From: an uncultured Litoreibacter sp. | Lineage (GTDB): Bacteria > Pseudomonadota > Alphaproteobacteria > Rhodobacterales > Rhodobacteraceae | NCBI GenBank assembly: GCA_947493265.1 | Contig: CANLQL010000001.1 | Coordinates: forward strand, 496,001-560,000 | Direction: 5' to 3' | Length of the DNA stretch: 64,000 nucleotides | Shown: piece by piece, positions 33,928-43,977 of the stretch | How the letters are laid out: each line of letters starts with the position of its first letter | How positions within the stretch are numbered: position 1 is the first letter of the stretch | Translations under genes and position numbers: made by a program | Notes under the pieces: generated by a model | Seen by the model: only the letters and a program-made list of their open reading frames with translations | What the model was told of the DNA's origin: nothing | Database searches by the model: none

Positions 33928-34500
33928 ATGAGAATTGTTGGCGGAAAATTTCGCGGCACCGCGTTGACCCCGGTTGGCAAAGGCGATGCAGGCGCGCATT
34001 TGCGCCCGACAACCGACCGGGTGCGCGAAAACATCTTCAACATTTTGGCGGGCGGACGGTTTGGTGATCCGATCACAGACGCACATTGCCTCGACCTTTT
34101 TGCAGGCACGGGCGCGTTGGGTCTGGAAGCCTTGTCGCGTGGGGCCGCGCATGTGACTTTTGTCGATCAAGGCCGAAAGGCGGCGCAATTGATCGCGGCC
34201 AATATCCGGCTTCTCAATGCCTCTGCCCAGACGAGCTTCTTGAAAGCAGATGCTGCGCGCGTGACAGCGGCCAAGCCGTTTGATTTGATTTTCCTCGACC
34301 CGCCTTATGGGAAGTCGCTGGGCCAAGGTGCTGTTTCGGCATTGATGCTGACAGGCCTCGTTTCACCGGGGGCGGTGATTGTTTGGGAAGACAGCACACC
34401 GCAAGCTCCGCTTGCCGGGTTGAGCCTGCTGGACCAGCGGAAATATGGCGACACGCAGGTGACCTTTCTGCAAGCCGATTTGGAGAATGGCGCGCCTTAG
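33928..34500 (+). CDS. rsmD: 16S rRNA (guanine966-N2)-methyltransferase
   Basis: 190 residues. SAM-binding Rossmann fold: MRIVGGKFRGTAL opening, RPTTDRVRENIFNIL, LDLFAGTGALGLEALSRGA (motif I), and the catalytic DLIFLDPPYGKSLG (D/N-PPY). Methylates G966 of 16S rRNA in the 30S subunit. Directly downstream of the ferredoxin reductase in one probable operon. Confidence 0.95.
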   Translation: MRIVGGKFRGTALTPVGKGDAGAHLRPTTDRVRENIFNILAGGRFGDPITDAHCLDLFAGTGALGLEALSRGAAHVTFVDQGRKAAQLIAANIRLLNASAQTSFLKADAARVTAAKPFDLIFLDPPYGKSLGQGAVSALMLTGLVSPGAVIVWEDSTPQAPLAGLSLLDQRKYGDTQVTFLQADLENGAP

Positions 34501-34515
34501 GCTAGGTTCGAACCT

Positions 34516-34701
34516 ATGTTCCTGACCCGCACCTTCTTTGATCTTTCGTTCCTGTTCAGCGACGACACGGCGCGGCCTGATTTTCCGCCAAAAACCAGCT
34601 GGCCATTGATGGGCGATATCAACACTCACCGGGCGGGCATCCCCGAGCATCTGATCCAATGGCGACGGGCCAAAGGGGAAGATGATCTGCCGGGCGCGTA
34701 A
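34516..34701 (+). CDS. Small hypothetical protein
   Basis: 61 codons from ATG 34516, rich in aromatic residues at the start (TRTFFDLSFLF) and Pro in the middle; no membrane helix or family recognised. It lies between rsmD and recQ. The start codon is the last position of a 14-base palindrome (TAGGTTCGAACCTA, 34503-34516) and there is no clear purine-rich ribosome site, so coding status is uncertain; codon use is nevertheless normal for the window. Confidence 0.4.
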   Translation: MFLTRTFFDLSFLFSDDTARPDFPPKTSWPLMGDINTHRAGIPEHLIQWRRAKGEDDLPGA

Positions 34702-34723
34702 GAATTAACCACATCTTGTGGCT

Positions 34724-34739
34724 GTGAACGGTTGTTCAC
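34724..34739. promoter_or_regulatory. Palindrome GTGAAC-N4-GTTCAC upstream of recQ
   Basis: A perfect 16-base palindrome with a GGTT centre, 64 bases ahead of the recQ ATG. A TAATAT at 34747-34752 is a fair -10 element, which would place the palindrome over the -35 and spacer, an operator position. The core GAAC-N4-GTTC is the Gram-positive-type LexA box form, not the alphaproteobacterial GTTC-N7-GTTC. Confidence 0.35.
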
Positions 34740-34802
34740 CCATTCGTAATATGGGACAACTTAAAAAAACGAGCACACAAGACGCCCAACAGGCCCGCAT
34801 TC

Positions 34803-36842
34803 ATGTTTGATCAAGACCGATTGCTATCGACGGTTTTTGGCTTCGATTCCTTCCGCCCCGGACAGGCGGAGATCGTGGAAGCCGTGATCCGTGGCGAAAA
34901 CACCTTGGCAATTTTGCCGACGGGCGCTGGCAAATCCCTTTGTTTCCAACTGCCCGCATTGGCGCGCGATGGTCTGACGGTCGTTATCTCACCGCTGATT
35001 GCGCTGATGCGCGATCAGGTTCGGGCATTGAAAGCTGCAGGCGTGTCCGCAGGGGCGTTGACCTCTGGCAATACCGAGGAAGAAACCGACGAGGTTTTTG
35101 CAGCCTTGCACGCGGGTGATCTGAAGATCCTTTACATCGCACCGGAGCGGCTGGCCTCTCACGCAGCGCGTGACATGCTCAAGCGCGCGGGCACGTCGCT
35201 GATCGCCGTGGATGAGGCGCATTGTGTTTCCCAATGGGGTCATGACTTCAGACCAGATTATCTGCGGATCGGAGAATTGCGTCGCGCCTTGGGTGTGCCG
35301 CTTGCTGCCTTTACAGCCACCGCCGATGCCGAAACCCGCGAAGAGATCATCAATAGGCTGTTTGATGGTGACGCGCCGACGACGTTTCTGCACGGGTTTG
35401 ATCGGCCAAATATTCACCTGTCGTTGCAGGCCAAGAATTCCCCCCGCAAGCAAATTCTGGAGTTTGCGGACAAGCGGCGGGGGCAATCTGGCATTGTCTA
35501 TTGCGGCACGCGCGCCAAGACCGAAACCTTGTCCCGTGCATTGAACGACGACCGTCACACCGCGTGTTTCTACCACGGCGGGATGGAGGCTGAAGATCGA
35601 CGTATCGTCGAAGGCAGGTTTCAACGCGAAGACGGTTTGATCGTGGTGGCAACCGTGGCGTTCGGGATGGGTATCGATAAGCCAGATATTCGGTGGGTCG
35701 CCCATGCCGATCTGCCGAAATCCATTGAGGCTTACTATCAAGAAATTGGCCGTGCGGGCCGTGACGGGGCACCTGCCGAAGCGTTCAGCCTGTTCGGGTC
35801 TGATGATGTGAAATTCCGCCGCCAGCAAATCGACGAAGGCGTTGCGCCAGATGATCGCAAAATGGCAGACCACGCACGTTTGAATGCGCTGTTGGGTCTG
35901 GCAGAGGCTTTGGAATGCCGTCGCAAAAACCTTCTCGGCTATTTTGGCGAGACGGAGGTGACATGTGGCAATTGCGACTTGTGTGATACCCCGCCCGAAA
36001 CCTTCGACGGGACCGAAGCGGTCCGCAAGGCTTTGTCTGCCATTCTGCGAACCGGCGAATACTTTGGGGCAGGCCATATCATCGACATCCTGACCGGCAC
36101 ACTTACGGACAAAGTTCGCCAGCGGGGCCATGACAATCTGCCGACATATGGGCTTGGCAAAGACATCGACAAACGCACCTGGCAGGCGATTTTTCGGCAG
36201 ATGATGGCGCATGATTTGATCCGGCCCGATCCAGCGCGCCACGGGGCGTTTCGAATGACGCAAGCGGCCCGTCCGATTTTGCGGGATGAAGAAAAGATCA
36301 CCCTGCGAAAGGACACGATCAAATCGGGTGAACGCCGCGTTGCGGTAAAAACGCTGGTCAGCGAAGAGGATGCGCCGCTGTTGTCTGCATTGAAGGCCAA
36401 GCGGCGGGCATTGGCGGAAGCGGCCCGCGTGCCTGCCTATATCATTTTCAACGACCGGACACTGATCGAAATGGCAGAACAGCGCCCAGACGATCTGGAC
36501 GCTTTTGCGCGGATATCCGGGGTTGGGGCCAAGAAGCTGGAGAACTTTGGCGCGGCGTTCCTTGAAGTGATCAACGGCGATGCCCCCGAAGAGCAGCATC
36601 CAATGCGCCGCAAATTGGCTGGTCGGGCGACCGGGTCGCTATATGACAGGCTTTTGGAGGTTCAGGTGCAATTGGCGCGGGGCGAATGCGGCGGGTTGAA
36701 ACCGCTGAGCTGTTCGGCCTCGCTTTTGGCGAAAGTTGCGGAATTACGCCCTGCGTCACAGGACATGCTGACACGTATTTTGGGCGATAAACGGGCGGAA
36801 CGTTTTGGTCCCGCCTTCATGGATATTTTGCAAGACGGATAG
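34803..36842 (+). CDS. recQ: ATP-dependent DNA helicase RecQ
   Basis: 679 residues, full bacterial RecQ layout. Helicase core: FRPGQAEIV (motif 0), LPTGAGKSLCFQLPAL (I), AVDEAHCVSQWGHDFRPDY (II with aromatic-rich loop), ATVAFGMGIDKPDIRWV (V), QEIGRAGRDG (VI). Then the RQC zinc site with Cys in ECRRKN, VTCGNCDLC, a winged helix, and a C-terminal HRDC domain (about 520-600). 3'-5' helicase in recombination and replication repair. ATG 34803 with AACAGG 9 bases upstream. yaaA follows 56 bases later. Confidence 0.97.
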   Translation: MFDQDRLLSTVFGFDSFRPGQAEIVEAVIRGENTLAILPTGAGKSLCFQLPALARDGLTVVISPLIALMRDQVRALKAAGVSAGALTSGNTEEETDEVFAALHAGDLKILYIAPERLASHAARDMLKRAGTSLIAVDEAHCVSQWGHDFRPDYLRIGELRRALGVPLAAFTATADAETREEIINRLFDGDAPTTFLHGFDRPNIHLSLQAKNSPRKQILEFADKRRGQSGIVYCGTRAKTETLSRALNDDRHTACFYHGGMEAEDRRIVEGRFQREDGLIVVATVAFGMGIDKPDIRWVAHADLPKSIEAYYQEIGRAGRDGAPAEAFSLFGSDDVKFRRQQIDEGVAPDDRKMADHARLNALLGLAEALECRRKNLLGYFGETEVTCGNCDLCDTPPETFDGTEAVRKALSAILRTGEYFGAGHIIDILTGTLTDKVRQRGHDNLPTYGLGKDIDKRTWQAIFRQMMAHDLIRPDPARHGAFRMTQAARPILRDEEKITLRKDTIKSGERRVAVKTLVSEEDAPLLSALKAKRRALAEAARVPAYIIFNDRTLIEMAEQRPDDLDAFARISGVGAKKLENFGAAFLEVINGDAPEEQHPMRRKLAGRATGSLYDRLLEVQVQLARGECGGLKPLSCSASLLAKVAELRPASQDMLTRILGDKRAERFGPAFMDILQDG

Positions 36843-36898
36843 CGTTGGACTTCCCGGTGTGACCCGCTACATTTTGCCTTGAACAAAAGGACCCGCCA

Positions 36899-37696
36899 AT
36901 GCTGACCGTGATCTCACCTGCCAAAAAGCTCGATATGACCCCTCAGACGCAATTCGCGGAGACCCAGCCGCAATTCCTGAAGGAAGCCTTTTCGCTGGCG
37001 CGGACTTGTCGCAACCTGTCGTTGAAAGACCTGCGCGGTTTGATGGATATCTCGGATGATCTGGCGCGTCTAAACGCGGATCGTTTCAAAGCCTTTGCGG
37101 CTGATCCTGAGGCGGACCAAACCAAAGCTGCGGCTTTGATCTTTGCTGGAGACACCTATACCGGGCTTGAAGCCGGAAGCCTCGACCGGGAAGAGATGTC
37201 TTACGCACAAGATCATTTGCGGATTTTGTCAGGGCTCTATGGGTTGCTGCGCCCACTCGATGCGATCCAAGCCTATCGTTTGGAGATGGGCAGCCGGCTG
37301 AAAACCCGTCGCGGCAAATCGCTTTATGACTATTGGGGAAAAGATATCTCAAAAGCGTTGAACGCGCAGGCGGACGCTGCTGGAACGGATATTTTGCTAA
37401 ATTGCGCCAGCCAAGAATACTTCGGTGCGGTCGAGCCCAAGGCGCTAAAACTGCAAGTCGTGACGCCGACGTTTCTGGAAGACAAAGCAGGTGGACCGAA
37501 GATTGTCAGCTTCTTCGCCAAGCAGGCCCGCGGGGCGATGGCACGCTTCGTGATGCAAAACCGCGTGCGGGACGTGGATGGCCTGAAGGATTTTTCACTT
37601 GGTGGCTACGCCTATGACGAAGGCCGTTCAGAAGCGGGTAAACCCGTATTCATTCGCGCAGATGTGACAGCGCAGAATTTGCAGAAAGCGTCTTAA
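36899..37696 (+). CDS. yaaA: Peroxide stress protein YaaA
   Basis: 265 residues of the UPF0246/YaaA family: starts MLTVISPAKKLDM, with GDTYTGLEAG, LRILSGLYGLLRPLD, RLEMGSRL and NCASQEYF. YaaA lowers intracellular free iron under peroxide stress and binds DNA with unusual structures; the molecular activity is unresolved. ATG is preceded by AAAGGA. Placed after recQ on the same strand, possibly cotranscribed. Confidence 0.94.
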   Translation: MLTVISPAKKLDMTPQTQFAETQPQFLKEAFSLARTCRNLSLKDLRGLMDISDDLARLNADRFKAFAADPEADQTKAAALIFAGDTYTGLEAGSLDREEMSYAQDHLRILSGLYGLLRPLDAIQAYRLEMGSRLKTRRGKSLYDYWGKDISKALNAQADAAGTDILLNCASQEYFGAVEPKALKLQVVTPTFLEDKAGGPKIVSFFAKQARGAMARFVMQNRVRDVDGLKDFSLGGYAYDEGRSEAGKPVFIRADVTAQNLQKAS

Positions 37697-37772
37697 CTGA
37701 GGTGCGGACGTAGCGTGGATTGGGGTCATTGAGCCTAAACCTCCCGAATGCTGCGTCGCGCAAGATTTTCAG

Positions 37773-39059
37773 CTATTCGGCTTCTACGGCAAGTCGTCTG
37801 ACCAGCACTAAGATCAGTATGACCGCAATGAACAGAAAACCTGCGCCGACAATCCATGCGACAGGTGTCGAATAAACTTCAGCGACCGTACCGGCCAACA
37901 CCAGACCCAATGCGGCCCCCAGCTGTTGTATCAACGATCTCAGCGACAGCATGGTCGACCGCTGACGGTCTTCTACACAGCGATGCAGAATGCTGCTGGC
38001 GGGCGTTTCGCTGACACCTAGGATCACCGAATACAGGACGAATACGATCACAAAACCGATGATATTTCCTTGCATCGCCAATGCGATCTGAACAGCTGCC
38101 AAGCAAGCAAAGGTTGCCGCCAGCGTCATGGCGTGCCGCCGCTTGAAGACTCGGCTGACATGTGGCGACAGAAATGCGCCGAAAGCGATAGAGAAGAAAT
38201 AGGTCGCAGTGACAACACCGATGACAGTGTTGGCAAAGCGTTCATCCAACATGGGTTTTGCGTGGGTCGGCCAGATCACCTCAACTGGGTTGGTTGCCAT
38301 CAGAAAGAACGCCAACGCTGCCAGTAAGATTGAAAGCGTGGGATGTTTCAGGGCGAGAAGGCCTGAATCTTTGATCACAGATGGAACGTTTGCAAACCCC
38401 TGTCTGAGTGCACCGAAATTCATCGGTCGCGGGGTTTCGACAATGGCCAACATCGTGAACATAAACACGCCCAACATCACGCTGAAGCTCGCCGCGTAGG
38501 ACACATCATAGATGCTGAACCCATGGCTTTTCGCGACCTCGCCCAGAATATCGGGCAGAAAGCCCCCTAGAACGGCACCAGCGGCCAAGCCTATTGCATT
38601 GGCCCATTGCGCTTTGGCCAATGCGGGCTGGACATCAACATTGGGTGCTGTCGCCTTGAACGTTTCGACAAACCACGCATCAAGCGTGCCCGACCGAAGC
38701 GCACGCCCAAAACCGATGAATGCAAATGAAAGCGCCAGAACGTAAAAGTCGCTCGTCGAGAGGAAAAGTGCGAGCGAGATTAGGCTGGCGACGACCGCCG
38801 TCAAAAAGACCGGCTTGCGGCCTATGCTGTCAGCGAGGCCACCAAACGGCAGCTCCATCGTCATCGTCGTGAGCGAATAGACCCCGAAGAGAAGCGAGAT
38901 CTGAAAGAGGTCCATGCCCCGGTCCGTCAATGCCAGTGCAACAACGGCGACCGTCAGTCCCATCGCAAAGCGGTCAAGGAATTGATGTAATTGAAAAACA
39001 CGAATGTGTTTCCGCGCAGACTCATTCAATGTTGAGAAAGAGAACTCAATTTCTGTGGC
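37773..39059 (-). CDS. Major facilitator superfamily transporter
   Basis: About 428 residues with twelve predicted membrane helices. The loop 2-3 signature is present as GGLADSIGRKPVFL, and the N-terminal helix pair is HIRVFQLHQFLDRFAMGLTVAVVALAL. The closest general class is drug/metabolite MFS; substrate unknown. ATG 39059 is chosen, but a GTG at 39095 is equally possible since neither has a strong ribosome site. It lies 159 bases downstream of typA on the same strand and faces yaaA convergently. Confidence 0.82.
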   Translation of the reverse strand, partial: ATEIEFSFSTLNESARKHIRVFQLHQFLDRFAMGLTVAVVALALTDRGMDLFQISLLFGVYSLTTMTMELPFGGLADSIGRKPVFLTAVVASLISLALFLSTSDFYVLALSFAFIGFGRALRSGTLDAWFVETFKATAPNVDVQPALAKAQWANAIGLAAGAVLGGFLPDILGEVAKSHGFSIYDVSYAASFSVMLGVFMFTMLAIVETPRPMNFGALRQGFANVPSVIKDSGLLALKHPTLSILLAALAFFLMATNPVEVIWPTHAKPMLDERFANTVIGVVTATYFFSIAFGAFLSPHVSRVFKRRHAMTLAATFACLAAVQIALAMQGNIIGFVIVFVLYSVILGVSETPASSILHRCVEDRQRSTMLSLRSLIQQLGAALGLVLAGTVAEVYSTPVAWIVGAGFLFIAVILILVLVRRLAVEAE

Positions 39060-39218
39060 CATCTTTGCAGCATCGCCGCTGATGTCGGCATGCACAATAC
39101 ACTAGGTGCCACAGAACCTATGCCACGCATAAACATGGTTGTTCGAAAAGGCATATCGGACGATTGTAGGGTCTGCTAATTCGCCGTCCAAGCCCAATGC
39201 CCGAACGGCTCACTAATC

Positions 39219-41042
39219 TTATCCTGCCGATCTTGATTGGCGTTTGCGCTCGTGGGGGTCGAGGAAGCGTTTGCGCAGGCGGATGGCATTTGGGGTGACT
39301 TCCACCAATTCATCGTTGTCGATATAGGCAATCGCTTCTTCCAGCGACATCCGAACAGGTGTTGTCAGGCGGACCGCTTCATCTGTACCCGATGCCCGCA
39401 CGTTGGTCAGTTTCTTACCTTTGAGCGGGTTCACTTCCAGATCGTTTTCGCGGGAATGTTCACCGATGATCATACCTTGGTAAACCGCTTCCTGTGCGCC
39501 GATGAAAAACTTACCGCGGTCTTCTAGATTGAAGATCGCGTAAGCCACGGAAACACCATTTTCCATGGAGATCAGAACGCCGGCGCGTCGGCCTGGAATA
39601 TCCCCTTTATGGGGGGCCCATTCGTGGAATACACGGTTCAAAACACCTGTGCCGCGCGTATCGGTCAAAAACTCGCCGTGATAGCCGATCAAACCGCGTG
39701 AAGGGACATTTGCGATGATGCGGGTTTTACCTACACCTGCGGATTTCATTTCGGTCAGCTCGCCTTTGCGCGCGCCGGTCAGTTTTTCGATGACTGCACC
39801 GGAGTAGTCGTCATCCACATCAATGGTGACTTCCTCAATAGGCTCCAGACGTTCGCCATTCTCGCCTTCTTGGAACAGAACTTGCGGACGGGAAATGCTC
39901 AGCTCAAACCCTTCGCGACGCATGTTTTCGATCAGAACACCCATCTGCAATTCGCCGCGACCGGCCACTTCGAACGCGTCCCCACCCGGCGTGTCGGTCA
40001 CTTTGATCGCTACGTTGGATTCCGCCTCTTTCAAAAGACGCTCCCGAATAACACGGGATTGGACTTTTTTGCCGTCACGGCCCGCAAGCGGGGAGTCGTT
40101 GATGCCAAAAGTTACCGTAATGGTCGGCGGGTCGATTGGTTGGGCCGGGATCGGGTTCACCACATCGACAGCACATAGCGTATCGGCCACCGTCGCTTTC
40201 GACATGCCCGCCAGCGAGACGATATCGCCCGCTTCGGCCACTTCAATGGCAACTTGCGTCAATCCGCGGAAGGCCAGAATTTTCGTGACACGGAACTGTT
40301 CAACCCGTTCGCCGTCGCGGGACAGGGCTTTGATGGTTTCACCGGCTTTCATGGCCCCGGACTCGACCCGTCCTGTAAGCAGGCGCCCGATAAACGGGTC
40401 CGATCCAAGCGTAGTGGCAAGCATGCGAAACGGCTCATTCCGGCGCTCGATTTGCTTCGGGGCTTCGACATGCTCCACGATCAGATCCAGAAGTGCAGAC
40501 AGGTCTTCACGGGGGCCGTCCAGTTCCATGTCGGCCCAGCCAGAACGTCCAGAGGCATACATGTGCGGGAAATCCAACTGTTCGTCTGTGGCGTCCAGAT
40601 TGGCAAACAGATCAAAACACTCATCCAGGGCCCGGTCGGGTTCTGCGTCAGGCTTATCGACTTTGTTCAGCACAACGATTGGGCGCAGGCCCAGCGCCAG
40701 CGCTTTGGACGTTACAAATTTGGTTTGCGGCATAGGGCCTTCGGCGGCATCCACCAGCAAAACCACACCGTCGACCATGGACAGGATGCGTTCCACCTCG
40801 CCGCCGAAATCGGCGTGACCGGGCGTGTCGACGATATTGATCCGTTTTTCTTTCCATTCCAGCGACGTGGCTTTGGCAAGAATGGTGATCCCGCGCTCGC
40901 GTTCCAGATCGTTGCTGTCCATGGCGCGTTCCGCCACGGCCTGATTTTCCCGGAAAGAGCCGGATTGTTTCAGCAGCTCATCCACCAGCGTTGTCTTGCC
41001 GTGGTCCACGTGTGCGATAATCGCGATATTGCGAAGGTCCAT
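39219..41042 (-). CDS. typA: Ribosome-associated GTPase TypA/BipA
   Basis: 607 residues. Translation-factor GTPase: [15 protein letters not shown] (G1), [11 protein letters not shown] (G2), [14 protein letters not shown] (G3), [10 protein letters not shown] (G4), then elongation-factor II, III, V-like domains and the BipA-specific C-terminal domain ([12 protein letters not shown]... [16 protein letters not shown]). Acts in late 50S assembly and stress adaptation. Full length. Divergent from the glutathionyl-hydroquinone reductase gene, with a 162-base shared promoter gap. Confidence 0.97.
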   Translation of the reverse strand: MDLRNIAIIAHVDHGKTTLVDELLKQSGSFRENQAVAERAMDSNDLERERGITILAKATSLEWKEKRINIVDTPGHADFGGEVERILSMVDGVVLLVDAAEGPMPQTKFVTSKALALGLRPIVVLNKVDKPDAEPDRALDECFDLFANLDATDEQLDFPHMYASGRSGWADMELDGPREDLSALLDLIVEHVEAPKQIERRNEPFRMLATTLGSDPFIGRLLTGRVESGAMKAGETIKALSRDGERVEQFRVTKILAFRGLTQVAIEVAEAGDIVSLAGMSKATVADTLCAVDVVNPIPAQPIDPPTITVTFGINDSPLAGRDGKKVQSRVIRERLLKEAESNVAIKVTDTPGGDAFEVAGRGELQMGVLIENMRREGFELSISRPQVLFQEGENGERLEPIEEVTIDVDDDYSGAVIEKLTGARKGELTEMKSAGVGKTRIIANVPSRGLIGYHGEFLTDTRGTGVLNRVFHEWAPHKGDIPGRRAGVLISMENGVSVAYAIFNLEDRGKFFIGAQEAVYQGMIIGEHSRENDLEVNPLKGKKLTNVRASGTDEAVRLTTPVRMSLEEAIAYIDNDELVEVTPNAIRLRKRFLDPHERKRQSRSAG

Positions 41043-41204
41043 AATCTTAGCCTTGAAAGGAGTGTTGCGCGCGGCCTAGCTGATCCCGACCGCAAAGGCC
41101 AGCCTTTATACCGCACCGCAGCAATGACGCAGCGCGCTGGGCAGAATTGCTGGTGCTTGGGCAGGGGTTTTGTATCATCGTGAAACACCCGAAGGAGGCA
41201 AACC

Positions 41205-42236
41205 ATGTCCGCAGGCAATGACAGGTCCATTCAGGAAGCGCAGGACGACGCGGTCAAGCGCCGTGCGCAGGGCGAATTCGTGCGCGGGGTCAGCGGATTT
41301 CGCCATGTTCTTGGGGAGGACAGGGATTTTCCCGCGGAACCGGGGCGCTATCACCTGTTCGTCGCGTTGAACTGCCCTTGGTGTCATCGGGTCACTTTGG
41401 CGCGCAATATCCTGGGGCTGCAGGAAGCGATCACTATGGATATAGCCTTCCCAAATCGCACGGATGAAAGCGATCCTGTGGCGGCAAATCTGTGGGAGTT
41501 CAATCCGACCCGTGTCGCGAGCCTGACGGGCAAACCCCTTCCGGAATGCACAGCGGAGACTGCGACCGGGCAGCGTGTTCGGCTTGTCCGGGAAATCTAT
41601 CAGGCAGAAGGATCGGATGAAGCGTCCGTGCCCATTCTATATGACAAGAAATCCAAACGGATTGTGACGAATGAAAGTGCTGAAATTATCCGGATGCTCA
41701 ACGCGCAGGCGGGGGCTTTGGGCAGTTCGTTCTCTGACCCTGATCGTCTGGATCTTTATCCGGATGACCCTGCAATGCGGGCGGACATAGATGCATTGAA
41801 CGAAGCTATCTATGTCAACATAAACAACGGGGCCTACAAGGCTGGGTTTTCGTCTGATCAAGATGTCTATCAGCGTGCATTTGCCGCCTATTTCAACATG
41901 TTGGACCAGTTGGAAACGCGCTTGGCCGATGGCCGAGCTTTCCTTACGGGCGAACATTTCACGGAGGCCGATTTGCGCCTTTTCCCAACGCTATTTCGTC
42001 ACGACCCAGTGTATTATGTGCGGATGAAACTGAACGGCGCGCGTATCTTGGACTACCCCAATCTTTGGCGTTGGCTTTGCCGGGTCTACGGGATGCCCGG
42101 CGTTGCCGAAAGCAACTCTCTGGTGCATTGCAGGCAGGGCTATTTTGGACGGTCCTGGAACAAAGTCGTCCCGTCCGGTCCTTTGAAGCCAATGCCCTAC
42201 CCAGACGCGTATCAACATCCTGAATTGGCGGGTTAG
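41205..42236 (+). CDS. Glutathionyl-hydroquinone reductase (Xi-class GST)
   Basis: 343 residues. Catalytic motif NCPWCHR with Cys57 (Cys60 second), typical of GS-hydroquinone reductases (YqjG/PcpF), and the C-terminal all-helical domain with [21 protein letters not shown] and [18 protein letters not shown]. Reduces glutathionyl-hydroquinones to free hydroquinones plus GSSG. ATG with GGAGG about 8 bases upstream. Its stop overlaps the convergent ureG stop by 4 bases. Confidence 0.92.
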   Translation: MSAGNDRSIQEAQDDAVKRRAQGEFVRGVSGFRHVLGEDRDFPAEPGRYHLFVALNCPWCHRVTLARNILGLQEAITMDIAFPNRTDESDPVAANLWEFNPTRVASLTGKPLPECTAETATGQRVRLVREIYQAEGSDEASVPILYDKKSKRIVTNESAEIIRMLNAQAGALGSSFSDPDRLDLYPDDPAMRADIDALNEAIYVNINNGAYKAGFSSDQDVYQRAFAAYFNMLDQLETRLADGRAFLTGEHFTEADLRLFPTLFRHDPVYYVRMKLNGARILDYPNLWRWLCRVYGMPGVAESNSLVHCRQGYFGRSWNKVVPSGPLKPMPYPDAYQHPELAG

Positions 42237-42862
42237 GGCGCACCTGGGGCAGAGAACCCACCCATTTCGCCCAGAAGTGAGGCGATATCATCTGCGCCAT
42301 TCCCGCCGCGCAAAGAGGTGAATACAAACGGCTTGCCGTTGCGCATTTTGGTGGCGTCCCGTTCCATCACTTCCAGTGAAGCGCCGACATGTGGGGCAAG
42401 ATCGGTTTTGTTAATCACCAGAATGTCCGACTTGGTGATCGCGGGGCCGCCTTTTCGGGGGATTTCTTCGCCCGCAGCGACATCGATGACATAGATTGTC
42501 AGGTCGGCAAGCTCGGGGCTGAAGGTGGCCGACAAGTTGTCGCCGCCGCTTTCGATCAGCACAATCTCAAGGTCGTGATGGCGTTCCCGCATCTCTGCGA
42601 CAGCGGCCAGGTTGATCGAGGCATCTTCGCGGATCGCAGTATGCGGACAGCCGCCTGTTTCCACACCGATAACCCGGTCCTGAGGCAGAATTTGCATCCG
42701 CATCAGTGCCTCGGCATCTTCTTGCGTGTAGATGTCATTGGTGATGACGCCGATAGACAGTTTCGGATGAAAAATTCGCGCCAAGGCTGCGGTCAGCGTG
42801 GTTTTACCAGCGCCCACCGGTCCGCCGATACCGATCCGCAAGGGTCCGTGTTGTGAGGTCAT
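42233..42862 (-). CDS. ureG: Urease accessory GTPase UreG
   Basis: 209 residues, SIMIBI GTPase delivering nickel to urease. Seen: P-loop [30 protein letters not shown], the metal-binding CPH in [26 protein letters not shown], and [11 protein letters not shown]. Start ATG 42862 with AAAGG upstream; the longer frame to 42970 lies within ureF. Last gene of ureDABCEFG. Confidence 0.97.
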   Translation of the reverse strand: MTSQHGPLRIGIGGPVGAGKTTLTAALARIFHPKLSIGVITNDIYTQEDAEALMRMQILPQDRVIGVETGGCPHTAIREDASINLAAVAEMRERHHDLEIVLIESGGDNLSATFSPELADLTIYVIDVAAGEEIPRKGGPAITKSDILVINKTDLAPHVGASLEVMERDATKMRNGKPFVFTSLRGGNGADDIASLLGEMGGFSAPGAP

Positions 42863-42875
42863 TGGTGCGCCTTTC

Positions 42876-43520
42876 TTAGGTTCGGAAAATCCGGGAATAC
42901 AGGGTTTCGTGACGCATGGACGCGATGTCCGACATCCACGCATGTCCATGAAGATCATCGAGCGTTGCATCGGTCACATCTTGAGCGATCTCAAGGCAAA
43001 GAGGCCGCAATGCGTTTTGCACTTTCTGACCCTCGACTTGGCCCAAAGGCACCAGCCTCATGGCGGCAGCGGTCAAGTTTCCGACAAATGCTTGCAGGTA
43101 TAAGGCCGTGGTCATCTGAACGCCCAGATCCAGGAGTTGTGCTGCCCGTCCAACGGCCACGGGATATGTGAGGCTTCCCAGATCGATCTTCCAGACGGCA
43201 GCCAATGCTTCACAGAAGGCGCGACCTTGAAGATTGGTTTCCATGCGGCGTTCCGCTGAAGCGCAGAACGCCCGCGCGCTGGCGTCAATCTGCGCAACAT
43301 CGCCCTGGTCTGCGGCGAACGCGACGTTCAGCAAGACGGCATCGCTGCGTCCGCCCCCGCATCGAAGTAGGTCATCCAGCCAGTTTTCCAGCGAAATTGC
43401 GTCTGTAACTAGGCCTTCTTGAACGGCGGCCTCTAGCCCGTGCGAATAGGCGAATGCGCCGACAGGGAAGGTGGGCGACAGAAGCTGCGTCAGCGTCAGG
43501 ATGTTTGGGTCAGTGCTCAT
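42876..43520 (-). CDS. ureF: Urease accessory protein UreF
   Basis: 214 residues, all-helical. The family opening [24 protein letters not shown] is clear, and the C terminus ends [15 protein letters not shown], the usual UreF tail. With UreD and UreG it builds the complex that activates apo-urease, UreF gating UreG GTPase. ATG 43520 overlaps the end of ureE by 11 bases; the in-frame start at 43574 is inside ureE and rejected. Confidence 0.95.
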   Translation of the reverse strand: MSTDPNILTLTQLLSPTFPVGAFAYSHGLEAAVQEGLVTDAISLENWLDDLLRCGGGRSDAVLLNVAFAADQGDVAQIDASARAFCASAERRMETNLQGRAFCEALAAVWKIDLGSLTYPVAVGRAAQLLDLGVQMTTALYLQAFVGNLTAAAMRLVPLGQVEGQKVQNALRPLCLEIAQDVTDATLDDLHGHAWMSDIASMRHETLYSRIFRT

Positions 43521-43977
43521 GGGCGGTATGGCCGTGCTCATGCGCGTGGGTGCGTCCATGACCGTAAGCGCCACCTTCGGGGCGGAACGGCTCGGACACG
43601 TCGCGCAGGGTTGCGCCCAGATGTTGCAGCATATGGCCGATCACCTTATCGCGCTGGATCAGAAGTCTGTTCGTTTCGATTTGGCACGGCGTGTGGCGGT
43701 TGCCGATATGCCAGGCCATTGTCACCAAATCGCCGGTCACTTCCAACAACGGCTCTTCTGCCGCGACGACTTCGATCAGACGTTTGTCCGCCAACTCCAA
43801 CGCGTCCCCATGTTCGAGGGAGGTCGTTTGGGCCAGATCCACCAACACGCTTTCACCGGCTTCCGTTTTGATCATTTTGCGCCGCAGGAAGCGGTCATCA
43901 TAGCTCAGTACGACACGGTCAAAAGCGTCGTCCCAAGTGCCCGCCTTGCGGACGAATTCTGCGGAAAGGCGTGTCAT
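43510..43977 (-). CDS. ureE: Urease accessory nickel chaperone UreE
   Basis: 155 residues. N-terminal UreE domain and the C-terminal metal-binding domain with AWHIGNRHTPCQIE (conserved His) and a short His-rich tail [17 protein letters not shown]. UreE passes nickel to UreG. ATG overlaps the ureC stop as TGATG, so it is translated by coupling. Confidence 0.95.
   Translation of the reverse strand: MTRLSAEFVRKAGTWDDAFDRVVLSYDDRFLRRKMIKTEAGESVLVDLAQTTSLEHGDALELADKRLIEVVAAEEPLLEVTGDLVTMAWHIGNRHTPCQIETNRLLIQRDKVIGHMLQHLGATLRDVSEPFRPEGGAYGHGRTHAHEHGHTAHEH

Noticed and set aside
34504-34515. AGGTTCGAACCT as a possible tRNA T-arm or attachment site
   Set aside because: No acceptor, anticodon or D-arm sequence around it and no integrase or second copy in the window.
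34989-36599. 536-codon open frame antisense to recQ
   Set aside because: Shadow of the GC-rich codon pattern of recQ; no ribosome site or family motif.
40254-41183. 309-codon plus-strand frame opposite typA
   Set aside because: Antisense to the conserved GTPase domain of TypA.
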